The notes beneath the pieces were generated by a model. The model saw only the letters and a list, made by a program, of their open reading frames with translations. It did not search any database and was not told the DNA's origin. From a virus: DNA of 42,817 nucleotides. The stretch is taken from positions 1 to 42,817 of the IMG/VR virus record IMGVR_UViG_3300009417_000012. One strand, written 5' to 3'. Positions 1-9,555 of the stretch are shown here, piece after piece. Position 1 is the first letter of the stretch, and the number at the start of each line of letters is the position of its first letter. The position numbers and the translations under genes are program-made.

Positions 1-3000
1 CACCGGAACCTGACCGCCGGGGACGCACCGGCGTCGGCTCGTCTCAAAGGCACGACCGAGAACATCCGCGGGTTCCTTCGGGATGTCGGGCGGAACGAGA
101 ACAACTTCTACAACCGGCACGTGAAGGGGCTGGTCAATCACCGGCGTCCGCTTCAGCTGCTGACCCGCCAGATTCGTACCCGGCTGGCCAGCAACGAGCA
201 GCTGAACAACGTCGCGCAGTCGATTCTGAACGGGTACGACAACGCCAGCAAGAAGGATCGGGTGAAGCTGAAAGGCGATGAAGACTCGACCGAGGCGGGC
301 AATCAGGAGACGATCGCCCGGGGGTTCTTCGACACGCTCCTGAACGGGGCGACCGGGCAGCAGGCGGCGGAGATTCTCCGGGACACGACGGCCTTGTACG
401 AGCGTATGCGCCTTGGAGAAAACGACGCGCAGCGCCAGTTCGAGGAGGGCATTCAGGTGCTCGCCGGGCAGCTCGACGAGGGGTTCGCGCTCCTGTCAGG
501 AGCCATGGAGGGGCGCCAGTCGAAGCGGAACGTGTATGAGTTCGCCGATGCGTACCGTCGCTACAAGCACGGCATCGAGCGGAACGACGCGTTCCTGTAC
601 GACTTCACCAAGGACGCCGGCAAGGACAAGAACCTGAAGCTCCGTACGCACCTGTCGAAAGACGTGATGAAGGAGCTGAAGGCCATCCGCAAGCGGGTGC
701 GAAGTACTGGTAACGACGTGCTCACACCCCGGGCAGCGTTCACCGCCGAGAAGCGTCTGATCGATCAGCACCTGCCCCCTGAGGCACGGGCCGAGATGGT
801 CGAGCAGATCGCAACGACCGGGCCCGAGAGCACGACGCCCGAGCTACTGCGGAAGCTTTCCGAGATGGAGGTCACGGCGTCCGAGCAGGTCGCACTCGAC
901 AGCGTCACGGACACGCTCGCGCAGATGCTCGAGCTGGACACGGAGGTGCTCGACACATGGAACGGCGGCAGTCGTAACTTCGATGACGCCGTCGAGCGGT
1001 TCAGCTTCCAGTTCTACTCGCCGCAGTGGGTGGAGGATTCGGAGAAGACGAACGACTATGAGATCGGGAGCGGCGTGAGCGATCCGATGATGACCTCGTT
1101 CGAGGCCGCACAGGGCACGATTCGTCAGACGACATCGCCGATCGCGAGCATCATCACGAAGCTGAACCGTACGTACCACGACCGGCACGACAACGAGATA
1201 TCGAAGGACGTCATCACGCTGTGGGCTGCGGCCCAGACCGCCGAAGGAACAGCGGCCCTTGGTCGCGGGTTCGGCACCGGTGTCCTGACCTTCGTCGAGA
1301 AGACAAGCCGGGAGTACGACAAGTTGAAAGCCAAGGTGCACCCGAACAAGTTCGTGCACCACTTGCAGGGCGACTCGACGGGGCTCTCTGATCTGATCGC
1401 GAGTGGTGCACGCGGGGACTTCAACGAGCAGCTGCGAAGCGACCCGAGTAACTACGTGGCGGTGCTCACGTACGACGCGAAGAGCGAGATACCTGAGCTG
1501 ATCAAGGGAAAGCGCGAGCGGAGCGAGTTCGTGCAGCGCCTCCGCCAGTCGGACAACCTTGCCGCGCAGATCGTGTCGAACGGGGCGCGGACGATTGGTA
1601 GCTTCCACACGAAGTACGACCCGGCGTTCCCCGTCATCAACTTCGTGCGGGAGACGATTGCCTCCTTCGCCGTGGTGTCTGCCCGTGAAGGCTGGCAGGC
1701 GGGGGCAACCTTCGGCAAGGAGTCGATGGGCGCGGCGCTTCGTATCGCACCGAAGATGGCGCAGTACTTGTACTGGCAATCAGAGACAGGAGCCAAGGCG
1801 GCCAAGCGGTTGAGCGAGCTGCAGGCTGACCCTGAGATGCAGGACTTCCTGCAGTTCTTCGAGACAGGAGCACCGGTCCAGTTTGCCCGCTCCATGTCGC
1901 TCAACTCCCGGGTGGAGGACTTCATTGCCACCATGCGATCGAAGGGCCTGACCCCGGACGAGCTCGACAATCTCGGCCGCATCGACAAGCTGATTCAAGT
2001 GGCGCCTACCATGACGGACCTGATCAGTCGCTACGCCGCCTACCGTACGTTCATGCGAGCGGGTAACTCCTCACAGGAGGCCGCGTTCCAAGCCCTGAGC
2101 ATCGCCGACTTCGGTCAGACAGGCGGCTCACGTGCGGCGGATCTCGGCGCGCTCAGTTACATGTTCTTCCGCTCCGCCGTCGTGGGTGCCACGCAGATCG
2201 TCGACTCGCTTCTCGACAGCCAGTACAACTTGGAAGCGGCGGGCGTCGCCGGCGGGGCAGCCACCGCGCTCTTCGCCATGGCGTGGGCGATGGCCGGTGA
2301 GGATGACGACGGCAACAACAAGTTCCTCACACAGGGTTCCAGCACGACGCACTTCAAGTTCTTCATTGGCGATGAGATCCACCAGATCCCGTACAGCTAC
2401 AACGGCTTCACCGCCATAGGAGCAGCGACTGTCCAGTCTTTGTTCGGACTCACCGGCAATCAGTCGTTCGTTGAGAGTGCCGGTAACATCGTGGACATCG
2501 CGATCAATAACGTGACGCCGGTCTCGAACAACATCCCGCTGACTGATGACCTTGGCAACCTGAGCTTCGCCCGGGTGGGGCAGAAGCTCACCGACCTTGC
2601 GAGCCCGAGCCTGATCAGTCCGCTGGTGGCGCTTGGTATGAACACTGACAACTTCGGCAACGAGATCACGCAGGAGCCCGGCTCCTTGGGCAGTCCCGGA
2701 TACTACGGGCGGCCCTACAATTCAAGTGGTCGGCAGATCGGTACGGCATCGGAAGCGATCGCCAGGTTCTTGGCGGAGAATACCGGACTCAGCCCTGACG
2801 TACGGACTATCCACTTTCTCACCAACGAGATGATCAACGGGCCGGCGGCCTTGGCCGACATGGCACTGGAGTGGGGGCGGGTATTGACTGGGCGTGAGTA
2901 CGACGCCAACTGGAAGCGGGCAGCGCTACCCTTCGCTGGCCTAATCGGCGCTCCCTACAATCAGCGTCGGGAGCAGTACTACCAGCTGTGGGGGCAACAG

Positions 3001-3285
3001 AGCAGCATCGAGAGTTCTATCCGTACGCTTGAACGTAGCGGCCTGTCCGAGGCAGAGGCCCGCGCTCGGGTGTCTGACGCGATCGGCGTCGAAGGATTGG
3101 CGGGGCTCGATCTTTTCAAGGACCTGAATGGCGACGTGCTCAGTACCGCCACCGACATGAAGAACATCCGACTCAATCAAGTGATGACCAGTGCCGAACG
3201 AGCTACTCGGTACAAGGCATTGCAGGAGCAGCACGATAGTCAAGTTGCTACACTCGTCAAACGTATAGAGGAATTGACGGAGTAG
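1..3285 (+). CDS. Large polyvalent virion protein, C-terminal 1094 residues (5' end outside window)
   Basis: The frame is open from the first base, so this is the 3' part of a longer gene. A GTG at 121 is only an internal codon. The first 450 visible residues are charged, helical and rich in Glu, Lys and Arg. Around residues 680-760 a segment with YRTFMRAG, SQEAAFQALSIADFGQTGG and LSYMFFRSAVVGA resembles the large polyvalent protein-associated domain LPD38. A hydrophobic Gly/Ala stretch (AAGVAGGAATALFAMAWAMAG) follows and could be a membrane segment. LPD-type giant proteins of phages are usually packaged in the capsid and ejected into the host. No protease, transglycosylase or RNA polymerase motif is visible in this part. 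The domain name is by pattern recognition only; that it is a large virion protein is more certain. The GH16 gene follows after 3 bases. Confidence 0.7.
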   Translation, partial: HRNLTAGDAPASARLKGTTENIRGFLRDVGRNENNFYNRHVKGLVNHRRPLQLLTRQIRTRLASNEQLNNVAQSILNGYDNASKKDRVKLKGDEDSTEAGNQETIARGFFDTLLNGATGQQAAEILRDTTALYERMRLGENDAQRQFEEGIQVLAGQLDEGFALLSGAMEGRQSKRNVYEFADAYRRYKHGIERNDAFLYDFTKDAGKDKNLKLRTHLSKDVMKELKAIRKRVRSTGNDVLTPRAAFTAEKRLIDQHLPPEARAEMVEQIATTGPESTTPELLRKLSEMEVTASEQVALDSVTDTLAQMLELDTEVLDTWNGGSRNFDDAVERFSFQFYSPQWVEDSEKTNDYEIGSGVSDPMMTSFEAAQGTIRQTTSPIASIITKLNRTYHDRHDNEISKDVITLWAAAQTAEGTAALGRGFGTGVLTFVEKTSREYDKLKAKVHPNKFVHHLQGDSTGLSDLIASGARGDFNEQLRSDPSNYVAVLTYDAKSEIPELIKGKRERSEFVQRLRQSDNLAAQIVSNGARTIGSFHTKYDPAFPVINFVRETIASFAVVSAREGWQAGATFGKESMGAALRIAPKMAQYLYWQSETGAKAAKRLSELQADPEMQDFLQFFETGAPVQFARSMSLNSRVEDFIATMRSKGLTPDELDNLGRIDKLIQVAPTMTDLISRYAAYRTFMRAGNSSQEAAFQALSIADFGQTGGSRAADLGALSYMFFRSAVVGATQIVDSLLDSQYNLEAAGVAGGAATALFAMAWAMAGEDDDGNNKFLTQGSSTTHFKFFIGDEIHQIPYSYNGFTAIGAATVQSLFGLTGNQSFVESAGNIVDIAINNVTPVSNNIPLTDDLGNLSFARVGQKLTDLASPSLISPLVALGMNTDNFGNEITQEPGSLGSPGYYGRPYNSSGRQIGTASEAIARFLAENTGLSPDVRTIHFLTNEMINGPAALADMALEWGRVLTGREYDANWKRAALPFAGLIGAPYNQRREQYYQLWGQQSSIESSIRTLERSGLSEAEARARVSDAIGVEGLAGLDLFKDLNGDVLSTATDMKNIRLNQVMTSAERATRYKALQEQHDSQVATLVKRIEELTE

Positions 3286-3288
3286 CAC

Positions 3289-4263
3289 ATGTCGGTATTG
3301 CCAGCGGGTTCCCAAGCAGGTCCGGTATTCGATCTGCACAATCAGGTCTCCCTGCTTGGAGCCAAGGACTTCTTCATGGAGGAGCCATGGAGTCATAAGG
3401 TTGTCACTAACGGGAGCCAGCACCGGTACGTACCTGATTTCGCTCAGGCGCTGGCCGAAGGCGTACTCCGTTTCGAGAACGATCAGTTCCGCATCGTGCC
3501 CATGTGGGAGCGTGGCGCCGACACGGTGAAGAGCGCGGTACTCACCACCCAGAACGACGTCGACAAGTGCCTGCACGTGGGCGAGGCGATGTTCTTCACA
3601 GCGACGCTCCCATGGGGCAAGGGCCTGTGGCCTGCTATCTGGTTCCTGCCCTACTTCCCGTTTGGTGAGTGGCCCGAGGACTACCGGACTCGAGTACTGC
3701 CCGAGATCGATGTGATGGAGTCAGTGAACAAGGACAACGTCCGGTGTTACTACACTAACCGGCACACCTACAACGCGCCGCTCCCCGGCAGTTCCTTCAC
3801 TGATCTCCTGATCAAGCACACGTGCCCGGCGGGCTATGACCTGTACCAGAACGGACACACGTACGGCATCTACCGGGAGGAGGACGCCGTGCACCTGACG
3901 CTCGACAACATGGTGGTGAACAGCTTCCCCGCCATGCAGGAGGACATCATGCAGGGCCCGTGGACGGCGCTTGTGAATCTCGCCGTAGGCGGCGGCTGGC
4001 CGGGGCCGTTCGATACGCGTCAGGCGCCTGACCCCCGACATCACTTCATCATCCATGACTGGCGCAGGGCGGAGATCCGCCGCGCGGCTGGCAAGGAGGA
4101 TCAGAAGCCCGAGCTGAACCCCAACCGGGATGTCATCGCCCGACTGAACAAGCTTCAGGGCTGCGTCGAAGCGGCGGTTACAGAATGCTTTGACGAAGAT
4201 CGCGCAGAACTTCAGTGGCCCCCGCCCGTACGTACCGGGAACTCGCCATCATCCGATCAATAG
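3289..4263 (+). CDS. Glycoside hydrolase family 16 protein (putative virion depolymerase)
   Basis: A 324-residue protein with the GH16 (laminarinase/agarase/lichenase clan) signature. GLWPAIWFLP lies at about residues 112-121, and the catalytic motif E-I-D-V-M-E at 139-144 supplies the nucleophile E139 and acid/base E144. The later strand NLAVGGGWPGPFD is typical of the fold. GH16 enzymes cut internal beta-glycosidic bonds in beta-glucans or algal galactans; the substrate cannot be read here. There is no signal peptide, which fits a phage structural or lysis-released enzyme rather than a secreted bacterial one. A GGAG ribosome site overlaps the stop of the preceding virion gene, so the two are co-expressed and it is probably a virion-associated depolymerase. 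Its last 86 bases overlap a minus-strand gene. Confidence 0.88.
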   Translation: MSVLPAGSQAGPVFDLHNQVSLLGAKDFFMEEPWSHKVVTNGSQHRYVPDFAQALAEGVLRFENDQFRIVPMWERGADTVKSAVLTTQNDVDKCLHVGEAMFFTATLPWGKGLWPAIWFLPYFPFGEWPEDYRTRVLPEIDVMESVNKDNVRCYYTNRHTYNAPLPGSSFTDLLIKHTCPAGYDLYQNGHTYGIYREEDAVHLTLDNMVVNSFPAMQEDIMQGPWTALVNLAVGGGWPGPFDTRQAPDPRHHFIIHDWRRAEIRRAAGKEDQKPELNPNRDVIARLNKLQGCVEAAVTECFDEDRAELQWPPPVRTGNSPSSDQ

Positions 4264-5113
4264 CGTTGTGGGTCTGCACGTCGTACAGGATCGACGTCGT
4301 GTACTCCCGCGCCAGCCCGATCGTCAGCGCGTAGGTCGTCGACTCATCGCGTGTCTCGCGAAGAGCGACGATGTTCGATAGCTCATAGGGCAGCGCGCTT
4401 CGTTCAAAGGTCACGACCGCGAGCCGGGGGAGTGTCTTGCGGGTGAGGTACAGCTTGTGGGTGTGGTCCCAGAAGCTCGTACCTTCCCGACCCGACGCAG
4501 GCTTACCCAACGTTGACGGCCCGTCAGCGACGTCGGGGTCGGTCATCGTGTTCATGTACCACCAGAGATCCCGACAGGACAAGGCGTCACGGTTCTGTCC
4601 TGACCCGCTCAGCATGCGACTGATCAGCATGCCGGAGACCAGCCGACTGACTCGCTCGAGCAGGACCTGCGGCACGTAACGACGCGTGGCGTGGTCTCTC
4701 ATCACCTGATACGCCGCCTCCCGCATCAGCTGGTGGATCTCATCCCGGTTCTGCAGGTGATGCAGGAGCTGGCCGAGCGGCAATCGAGAGCCCTCTCGCA
4801 TGAGGGTGTCTGAGGCCGCCGCTCCTATCGTCTGCCGCGCGAACAGCTCGGCCGTGGCGGGAGCACGGGGTGGCAACTCAAACGCCTTGGCGGGCGGGTA
4901 GCGGGTGTCGCTCCACGGGAGGGGGGACGAGTCACCCCGCCGCCTGTTGTGGTTCGTGAAGTCGTACAGGGGGTAGCCCGCTTGTATGAATGTCCAGTCC
5001 CGCACGTCCATGTCGTGGAGGAACAGCTCACCGATGAAAGTGAACCGCTTGGCCGACAGCTCAAAGCCCGCGGGCAGCCGCACGGTACCGTAACTATCGG
5101 TGACAGGGTTCAC
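4178..5113 (-). CDS. Unknown protein, last gene of the minus-strand block
   Basis: A 311-residue protein I do not recognise. I start it at the GTG at 5113, because that GTG overlaps the TGA of the primase gene as GTGA, the coupling used throughout this genome. A TTG at 5143 would add 10 residues. The sequence is soluble, Arg-rich and mixed alpha/beta. It has a segment with aromatic and Asp residues (LHDMDVRDWTFIQAGYPLYD), no transmembrane helix and no Cys cluster. Position directly after the primase-helicase suggests a replication-linked or late-early function, but nothing in the sequence proves it. The 3' end runs 86 bases into the convergent GH16 gene. Confidence 0.75.
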   Translation of the reverse strand: MNPVTDSYGTVRLPAGFELSAKRFTFIGELFLHDMDVRDWTFIQAGYPLYDFTNHNRRRGDSSPLPWSDTRYPPAKAFELPPRAPATAELFARQTIGAAASDTLMREGSRLPLGQLLHHLQNRDEIHQLMREAAYQVMRDHATRRYVPQVLLERVSRLVSGMLISRMLSGSGQNRDALSCRDLWWYMNTMTDPDVADGPSTLGKPASGREGTSFWDHTHKLYLTRKTLPRLAVVTFERSALPYELSNIVALRETRDESTTYALTIGLAREYTTSILYDVQTHNAIDRMMASSRYVRAGATEVLRDLRQSIL

Positions 5114-8100
5114 AGGTGGGGCAACCAGCGCATGTCGAAACAATAGTATCGCAAGGGTTTCATGTCGAACTCGACCGTACTCAGCGCGCTGATCTTTGAC
5201 TCATTCTTGATCACCGGCATGCGGTGCGTGATGGCCCTGTGCTCGTAGGTCGGGAGGTTATGGGCCGGGCCGAACGCGCGGGTCAGTGCCTCGAGCTGCT
5301 TCATCTCCCCGGCCAGTGTGAAATGGCGACCCATCTTGTCGACCTGTGTTTTGACGTAGGAGCTGAGCACCGTGCGGGTGGCATACAGATACCCGTCTTT
5401 CCGGAAGACCTGTGTGTCGGGGGCAGGCACCGTGGTTCGATCTTCCAAGGCGTTGAACCACGCTTCGGCTTCGGCCTTGTCTCCGGGGATGGCGTTCAGT
5501 GACATGGCGTGCAGGAGCGCGGCGAAGTCCGTCGTGTGATTCGTCACCGCCTCCCGTGCCTGCTCTCGTAGCTCGCTGGAGAAGCCTGTCATCTGGGCCT
5601 TGAATTTATCCGCGATGTTGTGCCCGGGGAACATCCGATCGAGCACCTCCGACGACGCTCGGGTGACAGCAAGATGCTGCAAGCGGAACCGGGCACTGCC
5701 CCCGAGATCGGTGACGGTCAGGTTGGCTTCGATGTTCTCGTACTCAGCCAGTATCTCGTCGACCCGAGTCTTCACCGCAGCGAGATTGTTCATGACCACC
5801 TGCACGAACTCGAGCCCGACCGAGCCGTGGTACTGGCGTGCCGAAATGAGCGCCTCGTCGAGTATCTTCTTGACTTTCCGATCGACGTCATTTATCTGCG
5901 GGATGTCCACCACCCGGGAGAGGGCGGCAGGATCGACGCGGCTCCTGAGCCCCCCGATCAGATCCGACAACGACTCGTTGCTGGTTGATATGACACTGTT
6001 ACACCACGTGTTCCCGTCGCGGATCTGACGCCCGAAGTTCTGGGTTGCGTTACGGGTACTTCTGTTGGTCACCTCGTACGCAAGGTCGTGCGCTTTCTCT
6101 GGGTCCATGTGAGTCATCTCGTCAAGGAACAGCGGGAGATGATTCATGTTGCCGAGCGATATCCGGATGCCCGCCGGCGTGTCCCGTGCTGTGGACATCT
6201 TGCAGTTCGGGTGGTACCAGACACTCATGGCAAGCTTCATGGCGAGCGTCTTGCCTCGCCCCGTCTTGCCGTACAAGCAGAGCATGGGCCCGGTACTCAC
6301 GCTGTCGAGCGCGCTGTACAGGACTGAGCCGAAGCTCGCCATGATCAGGATGAACGCTGCTCGGCCCTTCAGCCCCATGTCGACGACCGGGAGGAGGACG
6401 TTCTCCACCCACTCCTGACCGGTACCGCCGGGCGTCATGGTGATGGGCTTCGACCGATCGATCAGCTGGTTCTCGATGCTCTTGCTCATGGGGCGAAGCA
6501 CCATGTCCGTCGGCCGAACTTCGGCGTAGGGGGTGACGAAACAATCCGGATTTTGCCAGCCCAGCTGCTCATAGCAGAGAGCTGCATCCTTCTCTATGCT
6601 GCTCGCCACCCGACGGTAGTAGTCGGCCAGCTCCTTGGCGTTGATGACGGTCACCTTCGGGTGGATCAGCGCCTCGCTCAGTCGGTTGGCGTTCTTCAGG
6701 TCCTCCCCGAAAATGGTGAAGACCTTTGCGATACCGATAGTTGTGTCCCACCGGGCAAACAGGGCCCGCTCGCAGAGATCCCCGTCGTCGACCCTGACCG
6801 GGCGACAGATCACGTCTTCGACGAGGAAGATAGGCGGCGAGCAGATGGGTATGTATTGCGTGTCCATGCCCGGGCCCTTCTTCGCCTTGGTCTCCTTGAC
6901 CCGGAACAGCGTCTCCTCGTTGGCGACGTACTCCGTACTGACAGAGGACAGGAACATGGCCGCCACGGATTCGAACGTCGGGCAGCTGTCGAGCTTCCGA
7001 GCCCGGGACGTGGGTACGGTCATCGCCATGTAGGAGGCAGGCGTTACCTGTACGGGAGCAGCGTTAGGCATCGTCGGGTCGGGCAGGTACTGCACGGCGT
7101 TGTTCGCATGGGCGATCGGGTTGGTCCCGACGTTGTGCACCGGGCACCCGGCGCAGTGCTTCTTCATCTGCCCCCACTTGTCACAGTGGAACGGGGCGGT
7201 GGAACTCCCGAAGCGGTATAGCTCCTCGTTCCAGTCACTGTCATACCCGGGCCACTCCCCAACGATTTTATGGAAGTAGGCACGCTTCGCCTCGTGCTGA
7301 CCCCAGTCCTTCGGGTCGAAGTCGAGTGATGGGTCGACGCTCCGGCTCGTGAGGTTGCCGAACATCTGCACGTCCGAGCGGTTACCGCTCGCGCCGTTGT
7401 CGAACGATCGTGCGGAGGCCTCGATGAACTCCCGGTACGCTGCGCACTCCTGCATCAGCATGTCCCGATCGCTCGTGAGTGTCGTGCGTGTCCATGAGGA
7501 AGCGGCCGCGGCCGTTGCCCGCTCGTCCCGCTCCTCCTGCTCGGTGATGGCGTCGTCGAATGAGGCGTAGCCTGCAACAGCGGCGAGGGCTTCCCGCTCG
7601 TAGACGCCCGCGAGCTTCTTGTGGTTCTCACCGATCGCCTGCGTCCCGCACTTGCCGGTCGAGCCCGGCGCACGAATCAGGCCCGTCATGCGGTAGCCCG
7701 CTTGCCGGTCAACGACCAGTCCGAGAGGCTCGAGCACGTGCCGGTACAGACCCAGTGCCATCACCGTGCGGGCGTCGACAAGGTTCTTGTCGCACATCCA
7801 GTACAGGTGGTATCCGTTGGAGCTGGTCAGGATGTAGGTCGGGGGGTGCCGCAAGCGCTTGAACGCGGCGACGACCCCGGTCTCGTCAAGGGTCTGCTCC
7901 TTCGTATCGATGTCCGCCACGATGAAGTGACGGCTGTGCTCCTCGAGATTTGTTCGTGCATGGCTCGGCTGATTGACGCCGGGCGTCTTGGCTGCGGCCA
8001 CCATCATGTGGATGGACTTGCCGAGTGATCGTGCTTTCTCCGCTCGGTTAGCGAGCGTTTCGGGGTGGCATTTTACAACGCTTACATAGCCAGAGGCCGG

Positions 8101-8190
8101 GCTGCTGGGGTCACAGGCTAGGTACGCCCAACAGGACGAGTCGTTCGGGAACGCGAGCTCGTAGAACTCGCGCAGCTGCGCTGTATCCAT
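5110..8190 (-). CDS. Primase-helicase: archaeo-eukaryotic primase domain fused to a DUF927/SF3-like ATPase
   Basis: A 1026-residue replication protein. The N-terminal half has archaeo-eukaryotic primase (PrimPol) motifs: hydrophobic-DID at residues 93-95 (metal-binding Asp pair), SSNGYHLYW at 123-131 (the sxH motif) and a third acidic site near D161. A Cys/His cluster (FHCDKWGQMKKHCAGCPVHN) before the centre is likely a zinc site. The C-terminal half has Walker A GKTGRGKT at about 636-645, Walker B LPLFLDEM about 45 residues later, and STSNESL as a sensor, as in DUF927-type phage helicases. It should make primers and unwind DNA at the fork. No strong Shine-Dalgarno sequence precedes the ATG. 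A terminator-like hairpin separates it from the SSB-like gene, so it may be expressed at a lower level. Confidence 0.9.
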   Translation of the reverse strand: MDTAQLREFYELAFPNDSSCWAYLACDPSSPASGYVSVVKCHPETLANRAEKARSLGKSIHMMVAAAKTPGVNQPSHARTNLEEHSRHFIVADIDTKEQTLDETGVVAAFKRLRHPPTYILTSSNGYHLYWMCDKNLVDARTVMALGLYRHVLEPLGLVVDRQAGYRMTGLIRAPGSTGKCGTQAIGENHKKLAGVYEREALAAVAGYASFDDAITEQEERDERATAAAASSWTRTTLTSDRDMLMQECAAYREFIEASARSFDNGASGNRSDVQMFGNLTSRSVDPSLDFDPKDWGQHEAKRAYFHKIVGEWPGYDSDWNEELYRFGSSTAPFHCDKWGQMKKHCAGCPVHNVGTNPIAHANNAVQYLPDPTMPNAAPVQVTPASYMAMTVPTSRARKLDSCPTFESVAAMFLSSVSTEYVANEETLFRVKETKAKKGPGMDTQYIPICSPPIFLVEDVICRPVRVDDGDLCERALFARWDTTIGIAKVFTIFGEDLKNANRLSEALIHPKVTVINAKELADYYRRVASSIEKDAALCYEQLGWQNPDCFVTPYAEVRPTDMVLRPMSKSIENQLIDRSKPITMTPGGTGQEWVENVLLPVVDMGLKGRAAFILIMASFGSVLYSALDSVSTGPMLCLYGKTGRGKTLAMKLAMSVWYHPNCKMSTARDTPAGIRISLGNMNHLPLFLDEMTHMDPEKAHDLAYEVTNRSTRNATQNFGRQIRDGNTWCNSVISTSNESLSDLIGGLRSRVDPAALSRVVDIPQINDVDRKVKKILDEALISARQYHGSVGLEFVQVVMNNLAAVKTRVDEILAEYENIEANLTVTDLGGSARFRLQHLAVTRASSEVLDRMFPGHNIADKFKAQMTGFSSELREQAREAVTNHTTDFAALLHAMSLNAIPGDKAEAEAWFNALEDRTTVPAPDTQVFRKDGYLYATRTVLSSYVKTQVDKMGRHFTLAGEMKQLEALTRAFGPAHNLPTYEHRAITHRMPVIKNESKISALSTVEFDMKPLRYYCFDMRWLPHL

Positions 8191-8208
8191 GTCATAGGCA
8201 AGTGTTTG

Positions 8209-8243
8209 AGAGCAAGAAGGGCGGCCGGAGAACCCGACCGCCC
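8209..8243 (-). terminator. Terminator-like hairpin between SSB-like and primase genes
   Basis: On the minus-strand transcript GGGCGGUCGG (8234-8243 region) pairs with CCGGCCGCCC (8219-8228) over 10 positions, including one G-U pair, with a 4-5 base loop. It is followed by UUCUUGCUCU. The U-run is imperfect, so it may be a partial terminator that lowers transcription of the primase relative to the SSB-like gene. Confidence 0.5.
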
Positions 8244-8253
8244 GGGGGCGCTA

Positions 8254-9543
8254 CTACCAGAGGAGTCCGTCATCGTTGACGGCGGACGCATCCGGGCCTG
8301 ACGGGCTAGTGTCAGACGGGGGTGAGGCTACCACAGGAGCTGCGGCCGGGGCGGCAGCGGGCGCTGCTGGTGCCGGTACAGCTGCCGCAGACGCCGGACC
8401 AAACGACGCCGGGGGCGGCGCAAGGGGCGACGGTGCGGGGGCCTCTTGTGTAGGGGCCGCGGCAGGCTCCGGAGGGACGAGTCCCGGAGCCTGCGCGGCA
8501 GGCGCTGGAGCAACAGCAGCGGCGACGGGCGCTGGTGCAACTACAGCTGCCGGTGCCGCCGCTGGAACGGGCGGTACCGGGTGAGATGCGGGAGCCACAG
8601 ACCCCGGAGCTAACGGCGCAGGACTTGCCAAACCTGCTGAATCTACCGCTCCCGCAACTGGTGCGCTGGCTGCCGGTGGCGCGACGGGGGTGGTCGGTAT
8701 CTCCGACTCCTCGACGCTTGATGCCACGGCACCCAGCATGTGTTCGAAATCATAGGGACTTGCTTCGACGATGCGCGCAATCTCTGCCACGTCCGCCGCC
8801 GTCAGTACGTACGTGCACCCCCACAGCGCCTTGCTCATGCTGCCCGGGCGCTGGTCAAGGTGCAGATCGCACAAGACCTGATTGGGCGCGGCTCCTCGGG
8901 TCCCGAGCTTGGCCTCGAACTCGGCCATGGAGAAGAGCTGCTGCGCCTCGAGGGATTCGCCGAAGAGGGTCGATGCGTTGATCGACATCTGACACACCTC
9001 GTCGACCCAGCCCACAGTACCGTCGGGGTTCTTGATGCCGGGGATCACGAGAATCGGTAGCTTGTACTTGCACGCCTTGCTCCCACCCTCGCCGCTGCCC
9101 TTCTGGTTCTTGGGGCAGGTGTTGCAGGTCGCGGATTGCCGATCGGCCACGGGGATGTCAGCGTCGGGCTTGATGCCGTCCGCTGCCCGACAGAGCACGC
9201 GGCCCTTCTGGGTACCGCTCACGTCGTACGAGCCCTCGAAGCAGAGCCGGGAGACGGCCTTTGCCGTGCGCACAATGGCGAGAGAGAACTGGCGGGGGTC
9301 GGCGGACAGGGCGACGGGCTCGCCGCCGCTTGCCTGATAGAAGATGCCGTGCTGCAGCACCTTGATGCGCGGGTACTTGACACCGCCGATAGTCGCGTCG
9401 TAGCTGGTGCCGGTATCGACGGCGGCGACCGCGCCGGAACCGGTGAAGATCGAAGGCAGCGCCGCTGGCTGCTGGGCCTGTGCCGCGGCAATAGCGACGG
9501 CGGAGTTGGGCGCCTGCCCGTTCGGGGCGTTGAGTATGGCCAT
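8254..9543 (-). CDS. Putative single-stranded DNA-binding protein with long Pro/Ala-rich tail
   Basis: A 429-residue protein. Residues about 40-280 form a compact domain with YPRIKVLQHG near the start and a conserved Cys pattern (CNTCPKN then KACKYK), like the zinc-bearing SSB-type or single-strand annealing-type proteins of other phages. From about residue 290 to the end it is a low-complexity Ala/Pro/Val tail, closing with an acidic-hydrophobic tip NDDGLLW. That tip resembles the protein-interaction tips of SSB and T7 gp2.5. An AGGAGC ribosome site sits 9 bases before the ATG. Its neighbours are the helicase, nuclease and primase genes. The SSB role rests on the tail, the zinc pattern and the position, not on a full OB-fold match. 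Confidence 0.6.
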   Translation of the reverse strand: MAILNAPNGQAPNSAVAIAAAQAQQPAALPSIFTGSGAVAAVDTGTSYDATIGGVKYPRIKVLQHGIFYQASGGEPVALSADPRQFSLAIVRTAKAVSRLCFEGSYDVSGTQKGRVLCRAADGIKPDADIPVADRQSATCNTCPKNQKGSGEGGSKACKYKLPILVIPGIKNPDGTVGWVDEVCQMSINASTLFGESLEAQQLFSMAEFEAKLGTRGAAPNQVLCDLHLDQRPGSMSKALWGCTYVLTAADVAEIARIVEASPYDFEHMLGAVASSVEESEIPTTPVAPPAASAPVAGAVDSAGLASPAPLAPGSVAPASHPVPPVPAAAPAAVVAPAPVAAAVAPAPAAQAPGLVPPEPAAAPTQEAPAPSPLAPPPASFGPASAAAVPAPAAPAAAPAAAPVVASPPSDTSPSGPDASAVNDDGLLW

Positions 9544-9555
9544 GCTTGTTAGCTC

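Noticed and set aside
844-1779. 311-codon open frame antisense to the polyvalent protein
   Set aside because: Arg/His-rich shadow frame with no ribosome site; the plus-strand frame is uninterrupted and has credible composition.
8276-8584. Gly/Ala-rich open frame on the plus strand
   Set aside because: Antisense shadow of the Pro/Ala-rich tail of the SSB-like protein.
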